Positions 21,901 through 36,900 are shown, counted from the first letter of the stretch. The stretch is DNA of 64,000 bases from Lichenostomus cassidix (GCA_008360975.2 VLJF02000873.1:22743-86742); one strand, 5' to 3'. Made by a program: numbers and translations. The notes: generated from the letters alone by a model not told the origin.

Positions 21901-24900
21901 ATACCCAAATCCACCTTAAAAACCACCCTAAAAATCCCCCAAAACACCCAAAATACCCAAAACCCCAAAAATCCCATAAAAGAACCCCCAAAACACCCTA
22001 AAAATACATAAAACACCCCAAAAACAACGCAATTCACCCCAAAACACCCAAAAAATACCCAAATCCACCTCAAAACACCCTAAATTCCCCAAAACCACCT
22101 CAAAACACCTCCAAAAACACCCAAAAAAACCCCAAAAATCCCACAAAACAACCCCAAAACCACCCCAAAATACACAAAAACACCCCAAAAGCTACCCAAA
22201 TCACCCCAAAATCACCCCAAAAATACCCAAAAAATACCCAAATCCACCTCAAAAACCACCCTAAAAATCCCCCAAAACACCAAAAATACCCAAAACACCA
22301 AAAATCCCATAAAACAACCCCCAAAAATACATAAAAACACCCCAAAAACTACCCAAATCACCCCAAAACCACCCAAAAAATACCCAAAACCACCTCGAAA
22401 CACCCTAAAAGTACCCAAAACCACCCAAAAAACTACTCAAAACCACCCAAAAAACCCCCAAAAACCCCAAATCCCTCAAAATTCTCCAAAATACCCCAAA
22501 ACCACCTCAAAACACCCCCAAAAACACCCAAAAAAACCCCAAAAATCCCACAAAACAACCCCAAAACCACCCCAAAAATACACAAAAACACCCCAAAACC
22601 ACCCCAAATCACCCCAAAACCACCCAAAAAACACCCAAAAACTACCCAAATCCACCTTAAAAACCACCCTAAAAATCCCCCAAAACACCAAAAATACCCA
22701 AAACCCCAAAAATCCCATAAAACAACCCCAAAACCACCCCAAAAATACACAAAAACACCTCAAAATACCCAATCACCAAAATCACCAAATATCAAATCAC
22801 TCAAACCACCCTGAAGATATCAAAACACCCTAAAATACCCAAAACCACCCCAAAAAAACCCCAGGAATACCCCAAACTACCCAAAAAATACCCCAAAACC
22901 ACCTCAAAATACCCTAAAAGTACCCAAAACCACCTGAAAAACTACTCAAAACCACCCAAAAAACCCCAAAAACCCCAAATCCCTCAAAATTCCCCAAAAC
23001 CACCCAAAACACCCCCGAAAACACTCAAAAAAACCCCAAAAATCCCACAAAACAAGCCCCAAAAACACCCAAAAAATACCCAAATCCACCTCAAAACACC
23101 CTAAAAATCCCCCAAAATAGCCCCAAAACACCAAAAATACCCAAAACCTCAAAAATCCCATAAAACAACCCAAAAACACCCCAAAAATACACAAAAAAAC
23201 CCCAAAAACTACCCAAATCACCCCAAAAACACCCAAAAATCACCCAAAAACTACCCAAATCCACCTTAAAAACCACCCTAAAAATCCCCCAAAACACCAG
23301 AAATACCCAAAACCCCAAAAATCCCATAAAACAACCCCAAAAACACCTTAAAAATACACAAAACCACCCCAAAAACACCCAAAAAATACCCAAAAAATAC
23401 CCAAATCCACCTCAAAACACCCTAAATTCCCCAAAACCACCTCAAAACACCTCCAAAAACACCCAAAAAACCCAAAAAATTCCACAAAACAACCCCAAAA
23501 CCACCCTAAAAATACACAAAAACACCCCAAAAACTACCCAAATCACCCCCAAAACACCCCAAAAATCACCCAAAAACTACCCAAATCCACCTTAAAAACC
23601 ACCCTAAAAATTCCCCAAAACCACCTCAAAACACCCCCAAAAACACCCAAAAAACCCCCAAAAATCCCACAAAACAACCCCAAAACCACCCCAAAAATAC
23701 ACAAAAACACCTCAAAAATACCCAAATAACCCCAAAATCACCCCAAAAACACCCAAAAACTACCCAAATCCACCTTAAAAACCACCCTAAAAATCCCCCA
23801 AAACACCAGAAATACCCAAAACCCCAAAAATCCCATAAAACAATCCCCAAAACACCCTAAAAATACACAAACACCCCAAAAACTACCCAATTCACCCCAA
23901 AAATACCCAAAAACTACCCAAATCACCCCAAAATCACCCCAAAAAACCCCAAAATACCCCAAACCACCCAAAAAATACCCCAATAAAATACTCAAAACCT
24001 CCCAAAAAAACCCCCAAAAAACCCCAAATCCCTCAAAATTCTACAAAATTCCCCAAAACCACCTCAAAACACCCCCAAAAACACCCAAATAAACCCCAAA
24101 AATCCCACAAAAGAACCCAAAACCACCCCAAAAATACACAAAAACACCCCAAAAACTACCCAAATCACCCCAAAAACACCCAAAAAATACCCAAAAACTA
24201 CCCAAATCCACCTCAAAACACCCTAAAAATACAGAAAAACACCCCAAAAACTACCCAAATACCCCAAAAACACCCCAAAACCACCCAAAAACTACCCAAA
24301 TCCACCCCAAAAAAACCCCAACAAACCCCAAAAATGCCCCAAAATGCCCCAAAATCCCCCAAAATCCCCCAAATTCCCCAAATTCCGCGATCACCTCCCG
24401 TTCCCGGTCGGGCAGGAAGCTCGTGTCCACATCGGGGTTTTTGCCCAATTTCCTCTTTTTTGGGGGATCTTCAGGGGCTGGGGGGAGAAACAGGCTGAGA
24501 ATCCCAAAAATCCCCCAAAAAATCCCAAAAAATCCCCAAAAAATCCCCAAAATAATAAAAACCAAAATCCCCAAAATTAAAAAAAAAAAATCCCCAAAAT
24601 ACCCAAAAAACCCCCAAAAAAATCCCAAAAAATCCCCAAAAAACCCAAAAAAATCCCCAAATCCCCAAAAATCCCAAAATCCCCAAAATCCCCCAAAACA
24701 AAAATCAAAAAAAATTCCAAAAAATCCCCAAAAATCCCCAAAAAATCCCCAAAAAATCCCCAAAAAACCCAAAAAACCCCAAAAAAATCCCAAATTCCCA
24801 AAAATCCCCAAAATCCCCCAAAACAAAAATCCAAATCCCCAAATTCCAAATAAATCCCCAAAAACCCCAAAAAATCCCCAAAAAATCCCCAAAATCCCAA

Positions 24901-27900
24901 AAAACTCAAACCCCCCAAAATCCCAAAAAAGTCCCCAAAAAATCCCCCAAAAATCCCCAAAATCCCATCTGGGAAGCCCAAAAAAGGACCCAGGAATTGC
25001 CAAAAGTCCTTTGGGATTCCCAAATTCCAGCCAGGAATTCCAAAACTTTAGGATCCCAAAATCCTCCCAAATTCCATCTAGGATTCCCAAATTCCCCCAA
25101 AATTCCCCCAAAATCTACCCAAATTTCCCACTAAATTCCCCCATATTTCCAACAAATTCAACTGCCCCAAATCTCCCCGATTCCACCTCCCCCAAATTCC
25201 CACCCAGACCTTCAACTCTAAATTCTCAAACCTCTCAAAACTCCCACAATCCCCCAAATTTCCCCTAAAACCCCAAATTCTCCCCAATTTCTCCATATTC
25301 CTCCCCCTCCGGACCCCAAATTCTTCCAAAATTCCCAAATTTCCTTAAATTCCCAAATTCCTCCCAAAATTCTCCCAAAATCCTCCCCAATTTCCGCCTA
25401 AATTCCCCCACTCCTCCCAAATTCCCCTAAATTCCCCCAAACTCCCAACCCCAAAATTCCCACCCTTCCTAAATTCCCCCAAAATCTTTCCACTCCACCC
25501 AGACCTAATTTCAAATCAAATTTCCTTAAATTCCCAAATTCCAAAATTCTGCATTCTTAATCCTCTTACCTCAAACTCCCCAAAATTCCCCCAACTCTCA
25601 AATTTCCCTAAATCCATCTAGAACTCAAAATCCTCCCCAATCATGGGACCACACCAAGATCCTCAAATTCCCCCAAACTCCCAAAATCTCCTCTAAATTT
25701 CAAATTTTCCTCCCAAATTCCCCAAATCTCTCAAAATTTCTCCCAGAATTCTCCTAAATTCCCTAAATTTCAAATTCCCTAACTTCCTCCTGAATTCTAA
25801 ACCATCTAGAACCTCAAAATCTCCCAAAATCTTCCCAAATCCTCACTTCTCACCTCTGGGAATTTCTTGGGTGGCCCCCAAATTTCCCCAAATTTCACCT
25901 TCAGCCTCCTCTCCCTCCTCCTCCTCCTCCTCCTCCCCCAGGCTGAAGCTCAAGGAGGAGATTTTCCTCTGAGCTTCCTGCTTGCGCTGCCGCTCCCTCT
26001 GCCGCTCCAGTTTGCTGCAAAAATGGACTGGTTTGGACTGGGAGGGACTGGTTTGGACTGGTTTGGACTGGGATGGACTGGGGAGGGATTGGGGACAAAC
26101 TGGGGACAAACTGGGATGAACTGGGAGGGAGTTAGAGGGAGAAAAAAGGCAAAAAAATGGAAAAAAAAGGGGAAAAAGGGGAAATGGGGGAAATGGGGGA
26201 AAGGATTGGGGGTTACTGGTTTATACTGGTTTGGACTGGTTTGGACTGGGGAGGGATTGGGATAAACTGGGATAAACTGGGACAAACTGGGATGAACTGG
26301 GAGGGAGTTAGAGGGAGAAAAAAGCAAAAAAAAGGGGAAAAAAGGGGAAAAATGGGGGGAAATGGGGGAAAAGGGAATTAGGGGTTACTGGTTTGTACTG
26401 GTTTGGACTGGGGAGGGACTGGGGACAAACTGGGATGAACTGGGAGCAACTGGGAAGGAGTTAGAGGGGAAAAAAGGGGGGGAAAAGGGAAAAATAGGCA
26501 AAAAAATGAGGAAAGGGGATTTGGTTTATACTGGTTTGGACTGGTTTGGACTGGTTTGTACTGGTTTGGACTGGGGAGGGACTGGGACAAACTGGGATAA
26601 ACTGGGAACAACTGGGATGAACTGGGAGGGAGGGGAAAAAAGCAAAAAAAAGGAGGGAAAAGGCCAAAAAAAAGGAGAAAAAAGGGATTGGAGGTGACTG
26701 GTTTATACTGGTTTGGACTGGGAGGGACTGGGGAGGGACTGGGGACAAACTGGGATGAACTGGGAGCAACTGGGATGAACTGGGAGGGAGTTAGAGGGGA
26801 AAAAAGGAGAAAAAATGAAAAAAAAAGGGGGAAAAAAGGGGAAAAATGGGGGGAAATGGGGGAAAAGGGAATTAGGGGTTACTGGTTTATACTGGTTTGG
26901 GACTGGGGAGGGACTGGGGACAAACTGGGATGAACTGGGAGCAACTGGGATGAACTGGGAGGGAGTTAGAGGGAGAAAAAAGGAGAAAAAATGAAAAAAA
27001 AAGGGGGAGAATGGATGAGAAGGGGATTGGGGGTTACTGGTTTATACTGGTTTGGGACTGGGAGGGACTGGGATGGGACTGGGATAAACTGGGGACAAAC
27101 TGGGATGAACTGGGATAAACTGGGATAAACTGGGAGCAACTGGGAGGGAGTTAGAGGGGAAAAAAGGAGAAAAAATGATTAAAAAAAAGGGAAAAATGGA
27201 TGAAAAGGGGATTGGGGGTTACTGGTTTGGGACTGGTTTATACTGGTTTGGACTGGGGAGGGACTGGGGAGGGACTGGGAGCAACTGGGATGAACTGGGA
27301 TAAACTGGGAGGGAGTTAGAGGGAGAAAAAGGGGGAAAAATGCAAAAAAAAGGGAAAAAAAGGGGAAAAATTGGGGGGAAATGGGGGAAAAGGGAATTGG
27401 GGGTTACTGGTTGTCTTGGATTGATGATATGATAATCCTTTATCCCCTATTGTTGGCTTATATGCCCAAGAAAGAAAAAAATGTGTGGTCCTGTCTCTTT
27501 AACTGCACCCAGCCGCAGAGAGAAACGCGGGTTGTTTTGAAAACATTTTCTCCAAGCCTTGCTCCGGGGGAGGATTCGTCGCCCGGCAGAGACTTCGTGC
27601 TGGACGGGGGTCGGAGTGAGCTCTGTTCCCGTTTTTTCCATTCTTCTTCTTTTTCCTCGTTTGGACCCCTTCTCTTCGATCTGCTTTGCCACCCGGAGAC
27701 CCAGGAGGGCCAGAGGACAGCAGAGCTCTCCAGGGAGCTCCACCCGGCCCCGGGTGGGGGGCGAGGAGGAGAGGGACTGCGTCTGAGAAAAGGACTTTTT
27801 TTTTTATCAGGTTGAATAACTGCCTTTCACCTTGTTTTTCCCCTTCCCCTGTGCCTTGTAGGGCACTCTGCGTGGTTTTGTTAAATAAATAGTTTTTTCT

Positions 27901-30900
27901 TCACTTTCATCTGAGAGGTTCTGTTGTGGGTGGGGGAGGGGGTGTCGGGGCCCTTCGCTCTCGGAGGAGAGAGTCTTATCATTAACCCGGGACATATTTG
28001 GCGCCCAACGTGGGGCCTTGATTACTTGTTCTACACCTTTTGTGGGGTTAGAGAAAGTGAAGAAAAAACCCTAATAATTGCATTCTGGTTTTAATCGCTT
28101 GGTATTGAATTACAGCCATCAGTAGTCACTATGCTGTTTGATGGGAGGTTGTTTGATGTAATACTGTCTGTTTGGCACATAGGTTTGTTTCCCTACCAAC
28201 AGGTAAGGGCAATCCTGTCCCTAATGTATAATTTCCACCAATCAGGGACACGACTCCGGCTTGTTATAGTAATGTGTGTGATACTGACGATCTGTAAGAA
28301 GGTATGGGAAACAGTTAAAGATGTACATGCTCTGTTAGTTTCCTCCTCTAGGTTTAGTAACCTGTTTTGGAGTTTTGTTAGTAATATTACCCAACCTGTT
28401 AGAGAAGTAGAGGGTGAAGCTTCCTGGCTCCTCACCCATCTCTTTCCCTTTAAAACTGGTATATCAGCTTTTGAGAATATTCAGTTTCCCCTGGATGTTA
28501 AAGAGACCATTAACTTGGTAGTACAGGTGCTTTACCTAGGAGTTTCCGTGTATATGATGTTCAGTGTTACCAGAATGAGGGCTGAGAAGTCCAGAGGGGC
28601 TGAGCAGGAGCAGGCACCTAATCCAGATGTGAGGAAATTTGAATGGTGTGGAGTATGGGAGGACATAGGTAAAACTTTAAAGAAATTCTCTGATCCAATA
28701 GACTGGGAATTTCCCCCTGGACAAATCCCAAGACCAGCTGAGGTAGGGAAGTATCTGAAAGAGAAGTGCAGAGACAACTGCAGTGCAATATGTTGGGCCC
28801 TGGCATATGCTTATCGTACACTGTCAGATATTATAGAACAGGAAGTAAGGGAGCCTAAGCCAATGGCAGTTGCTCCCATTACAAGGAGCAGGAAAGCCCA
28901 ATTTAAGACTGATCGCCCAGATGACAGTGGGGAGGGACCCTCAAGGCCAGCGACTGAGTCAGAGGTCATTGTTGAATCCATGAATGTGAGAGACCTTCAC
29001 AGCCTAAGAAAAGATTATGTCCAACGAGATGATGAATCTGTGATTAGTTGGTTAGTCCGTCTTTGGGATGCCGCAGGCGATGTTACACTTCTAGATGCTA
29101 CTGAGGCAAGGCATTTAGGGACTGTGTCACGTGACCCAGATATCAACCAAACTATACGAGATGGGCCTGACTGCAGCAGCCTCTGGAGACGAGCTATCAG
29201 AGCTGCGAGGGACAGATACCTACATCCCGACGATCTCTATTCGCAACAAACCCAGTGGAGAACCATAGAACAAGGGATTCAACGCTTGAGAGAAATGGCA
29301 GTGGTAGAAATTGTCTTCCCAGAGGACATAGCAAACCCAGATCCGATTATAGACCCAGATAGGATAGAATGTACACCTGTGATGTGGCTGAAACTCCTAA
29401 AGCTTGGGCCATCAGGGTATGCTTCTGCTTTAGCCATTATGAAGCAAGATGACGGGCATGAGACTGTGCGTGATATGACAAGGAAACTCCGAGCGTATGC
29501 AGATGTCGTGCATAGCCCAATGAATGCACGAATCTCAGCTGTGGAAACAAATCTGCAGAAACTAGAAAATAAGATAGAGAAGAATCATGAGAAACTCAGT
29601 AAAGAGATTAAAGACAGCCTTCTCCAAATCTCAGCAGTACAGACCAGAGGTTCTGCTACCCCCCGCAGACGCTCCTCAGCTATGAGAACTGGATATATCC
29701 CTCGACATGAGTTGTGGTATTTCCTGTGTGACAGTGGAGAAAACATGAACAGGTGGGATGGACAACCCACTGCTGTCCTGGCACGACGAGTGCGTGAATT
29801 GAAGGAGGGCAAGACTCAGAGAAGGAACTCCACCAGAAGGGAAGTAGCTCTACTCAATATGTCTGATTCCGTTGAAGGAACCTCTAACACAAATACCCAC
29901 CAAGGTTAGAGGGGCCCTGCCTCTAGCCAGGTAGAGGCCAGGGAAAACCGAATTTTTTGGACAGTGTGGATTCGGTGGCCTGGCACATCAGAGCCACAAG
30001 AATACGAGGCTTTAGTTGACACTGGTGCACAATGCACGATAATCCCATCGAGACATGTGGGGACAGAACCTATTTCTATTTCCGGCGTTACAGGAGGATC
30101 ACAAGACTTGACCCTCGTGAAAGCTGAGGTGAGCCTGACTGGAAAAGAGTGGAAAGAACATTCCATTGTGACTGGCCCAGAGGCTCCATGTATTTTGGGT
30201 ATAGACTTCCTCCGAAATGGATATTTCAAAGACCCAAAGGGACTCAAGTGGGCATTTGGGATAGCTGCTGTGGAGACAGAGGGCATAAAACAATTGAACA
30301 CCTTGCCTGGACTGTCAGAGAACCCATCTGCAGTAGGACTCCTGAAAGGGGAAGAGCAACAAGTACCAATTGCAATCTCGATTGTGCACCGCCGACAGTA
30401 CCGGACAACTCGTGATGCCGTGATTCCCATTCACAAACTAATCCGTGAGCTGGAGAGCCAAGGGGTGGTCAGCAGGACCCATTCATCCTTTAACAGCCCC
30501 ATCTGGCCTGTGCGAAAATCTGAAGGAGAATGGAGATTGACTGTGGACTATCGTGCCTTGAATGAGGTGACTCCACCTCTGAGTGCTGCTGTGCCAGACA
30601 TGCTGGAGCTCCAGTATGAGCTAGAGTCCAAGGCAGCAAAGGGGTATGCTACTATTGACATTGCAAATGCATTTTTCTCCATTCCTCTGGCAGCAGAGTG
30701 CAGACCTCAGTTTGCTTTCACCTGGAGGGGCGTGCAGTACACCTGGAACCGATTGCCCCAGGGGTGGAAACACAGTCCCACCATCTGCCATGGACTGATC
30801 CAGGCTGCACTAGAAAAGGGTGTGGCTCCAGAACATTTGCAATACATTGATGACATCATTGTGTGGGGGGACACAGCAGAAGAAGTATTTGAGAAAGGAA

Positions 30901-33900
30901 AGGAAGTAATCCAGATTCTCCTGGAAGCCGGTTTCGCTATAAAAAAGAGCAAAGTCAAAGGGCCTGCCAAAGAGATCCAGTTCCTAGGAGTGAAGTGGCA
31001 AGATGGACGGCGTCAGATTCCTACTGAGGTTATCAATAAAATCATCACAATGTCCCCCCAACCAACAAGAAGGAGACGCAAGCTTTCCTAGGTGCCATAG
31101 GCTTTTGGAGAATGCACATCCCTGAGTACAGCCAGATCGTGAGTCCTCTCTACCTCATAACCCGCAAGAAGAACGATTTCCATTGGGGCCCTGAACAGCA
31201 GCAAGCCTTCACCCAGATCAAGCAGGAGATTGCTCATGAAGTAGCCCTTGGCCCAGTCAGGACAGGGCCAGAAGTAAAGAATGTGCTTTACTCTGCAGCT
31301 GGGAGCCATGGCCTGTCCTGGAGCCTTTGGCAGAAGGTGCCTGGTGAGACTCGAGGCCGACCACTGGGATTTTGGAGCCGAAGTTACAGAGGGTCTGAAG
31401 CCAACTACACCCCAACAGAGAAAGAAATCCTAGCAGCATACGAAGGAGTCCAAGCTGCCTCAGAGGTAATTGGCACAGAAGCACAACTCCTCCTGGCACC
31501 TCGACTACCGGTGCTGGGGTGGATGTTTAAAGCAGAGGTTCCCTCTACTCATCATGCCACCAATGGCACATGGAGTAAATGGATTGCCCTTATCACACAG
31601 CGCGCCCGTATGGGAAATCTGAATCGCCCTGGGATTTTGGAAATAATTACAAATTGGCCTGAAGGTGAAAATTTTAGTCTGACTGAGGAAGAGGAGCTGG
31701 AACAGGTGACCCGTGCAGAGGAAGCCCCACCATACAACCAACTGCCAGCAGATGAAACACGCTATGCTCTTTTCACTGATGGTTCCTGTCGTCTTGTAGG
31801 GACAAAAAGAAAATGGAAAGCAGCTGTGTGGAGCCCCACACGACGGGTTGCAGAAGCTAGGGAAGAAGAGGGGGGATCGAGCCAATTCGCTGAGCTCAAA
31901 GCCGTTCAGTAAGCCCTGGACATTGCTGAAAGAGAGAAATGGCCAAAGCTCTACCTTTATACTGATTCATGGATGGTAGCCAATGCTCTGTGGGGTTGGC
32001 TGGAAAAGTGGAAGAAGGCTGGTTGGCAGCGTAGGGGAAAACCAGTTTGGGCAGCTGAAGAGTGGAAAGACATTGCTAGCGGGGCAGAGAGACTACCTGT
32101 GAAGGTCCGCCATGTAGACGCCCATGTCCCCAAGAGTCGAGCTAATGAGGAACACCGAAACAACGAACAGGTAGATCAGGCTGCAAAGATAAAGGTGTCC
32201 CAGGTAGACTGGGATTGGCAGCATAAAGGAGATTTATTCCTAGCTCGATGGGCCCATGATGCCTCAGGCCATCAGGGCAGAGATGCCACCTATAAGTGGG
32301 CACGAGACCGAGGGGTGGATCTAACCATGGACTGCATCTCTCAAGTTATCCATGACTGTGAAACATGTGCTGCTATCAAGCAAGCCAAGCGGGTGAAACC
32401 CCTGTGGTATGGTGGAAGGTGGTCAAAATATAAGTATGGAGAGGCCTGGCAGATTGATTACATCACACTGCCTCAAACCCGCCATGGCAAGCGCTATGAG
32501 CTCACAATGGTAGAAGCCACCACTGGGTGGCTGGAAACCTACCCTGTGCCTCATGCCACTGCTCGTAACACCATCCTGGGCCTTGAGAACCAAGTCCTGT
32601 GGAGGCATGGTACCCCTGAGAGAATTGAGTCAGATAACTGAACTCATTTTAAAAATAGCCTCATAAACAACTGGGCTAGAGACCATGGCATTGAGTGGGT
32701 GTACCACATTCCCTATCATGCACCAGCCGCTGGCAAAGTGGAACGGTATAATGGATTGTTAAAAACCACCCTAAAGGCATTGGGTGGGGGAACTTATAAG
32801 AATTGGGAGCGACATTTAGCAGAGGCCACCTGGTTAGTCAATACCCGAGGCTCCATCAACCGAGCAGGTCCTGCCCAATCTGAGCTTCTACATACAGTGG
32901 ATGGAGATAAGGTCCCAGCAGTACATGCCAGAGGCTTGTTAGGGAAAACTGTCTGGATTGATTCTGCCTCACATAAAGACAAACCCATCCTTGGGGTTGT
33001 CTTTGCTCAGGGACCAGGGTGTACTTGGTGGATAATGCAGGAAGATGGAAAAACACAATGTGTCCCTCAGGGAAATTTAATTTTGGGTGAAGGCCACATG
33101 TAAGGTTGGGATGGCAACATACCACCGTTCACCATTCGTGACATTATTTGTACATAGTTATGTGTATATATGTATATATGTATATATGTATATATGTATA
33201 TATGTATATATGTATATATGTATATATGTGTATATATATATGTGTGTGTTTGAAGTTGGAAGATGTTAAGGTGGGCCTTAAGCCAACGCTATGGAATAAG
33301 GGGTGGAATGTCTTGGATTGATGATATGATAATCCTTTATCCCCTATTGTTGGCTTATATGCCCAAGAAAGAAAAAAATGTGTGGTCCTGTCTCTTTAAC
33401 TGCACCCAGCCGCAGAGAGAAACGCGGGTTTTTTTGAAAACATTTTCCCCAAGCCTCGCTCCGGGGGAGGATTCGTCGCTCGGCAGAGACTGCGTGCTGG
33501 ACGGGGGTCGGAGTGAGCTCTGTTCCCGTTTTTTCCATTCTTCTTCTTTTTCCTCGTTTGGACCCCTTCTCTTCGATCTGCTTTGCCACCCGGAGACCCA
33601 GGAGGGCCAGAGGACAGCAGAGCTCTCCAGGGAGCTCCACCCGGCCCCGGGTGGGGGGCGAGGAGGAGAGGGACTGCGTCTGAGAAAAGGACTTTTTTTT
33701 TATCAGGTTGAATAACTGCCTTTCACCTTGTTTTTCCCCTTCCCCTGTGCCTTGTAGGGCACTCTGCGTGGTTTTGTTAAATAAATAGTTTTTTCTTCAC
33801 TTTCATCTAAGAGGTTCTGTTGTGGGTGGGGGAGGGGGTGTCGGGGCCCTTCGCTCTCGGAGGAGAGAGAGTCTTATCATTAACCCGGGACACTGGTTTA

Positions 33901-36900
33901 TACTGGTTTGGACTGGGGAGGGATTGGGGAGGGACTGGGATAAACTGGGATAAACTGGGACAAACTGGGAGCAACTGGGAGGGAGTTAGAAGGGGAAAGA
34001 AGCAAAAAAAAGGGGGAAAAAGGCAAAAAATGGGGGAAAATGGGGGAAAAGGGGATTGAGGGTTACTGGTTTATACTGGTTTGGACTGGTTTGGACTGGA
34101 ATGGACTGGGAAGGGACTGGGGACAAACTGGGACAAACTGGGACAAACTGGGAGCAACTGGGATAAACTGGGATAAACTGGGAGGGAGTTAGAGGGGAAA
34201 AAAGCAAAAAAAAAGGAGGGAAAAGGCAAAAAAAGGCCAAAAAAGGGGAAAAGGGATTGGAGGTGACTGGTTTATACTGGTGTATACTGGTTTATACTGG
34301 TTTGGACTGGTTTGGACTGGGATGGACTGGGGAGGGATTGAGGCCAAACTGGGATAAACTGGGAGGGAGAAAAAGGGGAAAAAAGGCAAAAAAAATGCAA
34401 AAAAAAAGAGCAAAATTAAAGCAAAAAAGGCGAAAGGGGATTGGATTTCTACTGGTTTATACTGGTTTATACTGGTGTGGTACTGGGGAGGGATTGGGGA
34501 GGGATTGGGGACAAACTGGGATAAACTGGGATGAACTGGGATGAACTGGGAGGAAGTTAAAGGAGGAAAAGGGGAAAAAAAAGGGGAAAAAAGGCAAAAA
34601 AAATGCAAAAAAAGAGCAAAATTAAAGCAAAAAAAGGGAAACAGGATTGGATTTCTACTGGTTTATACTGGTTTATACTGGTTTGTACTGGTTTGGTACT
34701 GGGGAGGGATTGGGGACAAACTGGGATAAACTGGGATAAACTGGGAGGGAGTTAAAGGGGAAAAAAAAGGGGAAAAAAGGGGATTTGGGGTGATTTTTTG
34801 GGGTTTTTTGGGGTATTTTAGGGATAATTTTGAGATTTTATTTTTGGGTGAATTTGGAGCTTTTTGGGGATTTTTTGGGGTGATTTTGGGAAGATTTTTT
34901 GGATATTTTTAGGATATTTTGGGGCTATTTTTGGGATAGCTTGAGGATATTTTTGCAGTGATTTTGGGATATTTTTCAGATATTTTTGGGGTAATTTTGG
35001 GTGATTTTGGGCCATTTTTGGGGTTTTTTTGGGGTGATTTGGGGTATTTTGGGGATATTTTCGGAATATTTTTTGGCCATTTTTTGGATATTTTTAGGTT
35101 ATTTTTGGTCCATTTCTGGGGTGATTTTTGGGTTGATTTTTGGGCTACTTTTGGGTTATTTTTGGGCCATTTTTGGGTTTTTTCCGGGGTGATTTGGGGT
35201 ATTTAGGGGCTATTTTTGGGTTGATTTTTGGGTACTTTTGGGTATTTTTTGGGCCATTTTTGGGTTTTTTTCGGGTGATTTGGGGTATTTTGGGCTATTT
35301 TTGGGGATATTTTGGGGATTTTTTTGGGGCTATTTTTGGGTTATTTTTGTTCCATTTTTGGGGTGATTTTTGGGCTATTTTTGGGCTGGTTTTAGGTTAT
35401 TTTTGAGGTGACTTTTGGGCTACTTTGGGGATATTTTTTGGGATATTTTTGGGCTATTTTTGGGGATATTTTAGGGATATTTTTGGTCCATTTCTGGGGT
35501 GATTTTTGGGTTGATTTTTGGGCTATTTTGGGGTTATTTTTGGGCCATTTTTGGGGTTTTTTCGGGGTGATTTGGGGTATTTTGGGGCTATTTTTGCCAT
35601 ATTTTTGGGTTGATTTTTGGGATATTTTTGGGGCTATTTTGAGGCTATTTCTGGAGTGATTTTAGGTTATTTTTGGGCTATTTCTGGGGTTTTTTTGGGT
35701 GATTTGGGTTATTTTGAGGCTATTTTTGGGCTATTTTGGGGATTTTTTGGGGCTATTTTTGGGTTATTTTTGGTCCATTTCTGGGGTGATTTTTGGGTGA
35801 TTTTTGGGTGATTTTTGGACTACTTTTGAGTTGGTTTTAGGTTATTTTTGGGCTACTTTGGGGATATTTTTTGGGATATTTTTGGGCTATTTTTGGGGTG
35901 ATTTTAGGTTATTTTTGGTCCATTTCTGGGGTGATTTTTGGTCCATTTTTGGGCTAGTTTGGGGTGATTTTAGGTTATTTTTGGGGTGATTTTGGTGTGA
36001 TTTTTGGTCCATCTTTGGGGTGATTTTAGGTTATTTTGGGGGTGGTTTTGGGGCTATTTTGGGGTGATTTTTGGGGTGATTTTGGGGCTATTTTAGGGGC
36101 TATTTTAGGGGTGATTTTTGGGGTGATTTGGGGTGATTTTTGGGCTATTTTTGTCCCATTTTTGGGGTGATTTTGGGTTATTTTTGGGGTGATTTTGGGG
36201 CTATTTTTGGTCCATTTCTGGGGTGATTTTAGGCTATTTTTGGGGTGATTTTAGGTTATTTTAGGGGTGATTTTGGGTTATTTTTGGGGCAATTCGGGGT
36301 GATTTTTGGGGTGATTTTTGGGTGATTTTTGGGGTGATTTTGGGCTATTTTGGGGTGATTTTGGGCTATTTTGGGGTGATTTTGGGGTGCTCTCTCACTC
36401 ACAGCTGCAGCTCTCTGCTCTGCTCTCTCTTGGCCAGCTGCTTTTCTCTCTCTTTCACCAAAGCCTCTTGTTTGGCTTTCATGTCGTTGAGAGTCACCAG
36501 CCCTGGGGACAGCAGGGGACAGCAGGGGACATTAATGGGGATATTGGGGACAACAGGGGACAGCAGGGGACAGCAGGGGACATTTGGGACATTGAGATCA
36601 TTGGTGACAGCAGGGGACAGCAATGGGGACATTGGGGACATTGAGGTGTTTGGGACAATTTGGGGACATTGGGGATGTTAATGGGGACATTGGGGACATT
36701 GATGGGGATTTGGGGACAATGGGAACATTGGGTATATTTTGGGATATTGGGGACATTGAGGTCATTTGGGACATTTGGGGATATTGGAGATTTGGGGACA
36801 TTGGGGAGAATTTGGGACATTTTGGGACATTGGGGACATTGAGGTCATTGACACTTTGGGGACATTGGGGACATTTGGGGACATTGAGTACATTAATGGG

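Larger units (their letters stand above)
27412..33892 (+). mobile_element. Endogenous retrovirus (ERV-L-like pol, no env), full-length, antisense in FAM50A intron 3
   Basis: The element is 6.48 kb with two LTRs (27412-27994 and 33309-33892), TG...CA ends, a 5-bp target duplication, a Lys-type primer-binding site, gag, protease, reverse transcriptase, RNase H and integrase, and no envelope gene. The RT text resembles class III (ERV-L) elements and the missing env fits. The LTRs differ by about six substitutions and two small indels, roughly 1%, so the insertion is recent. The coding region is broken by a frame change near 31052 and in-frame stops at 31910-31912 and 32639-32641. It lies opposite in strand to FAM50A, the orientation usually tolerated in introns. 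The family name is inferred. Confidence 0.95.

Noticed and set aside
27447..27815. Open frames in the LTRs (for example [15 protein letters not shown]...)
   Set aside because: The same frames occur in both LTRs, contain the poly(A) region and have no recognisable domain.
33103..33308. An envelope gene between integrase and the 3' LTR
   Set aside because: Only about 200 bp remain and they contain a TATATG microsatellite; no env text is possible.
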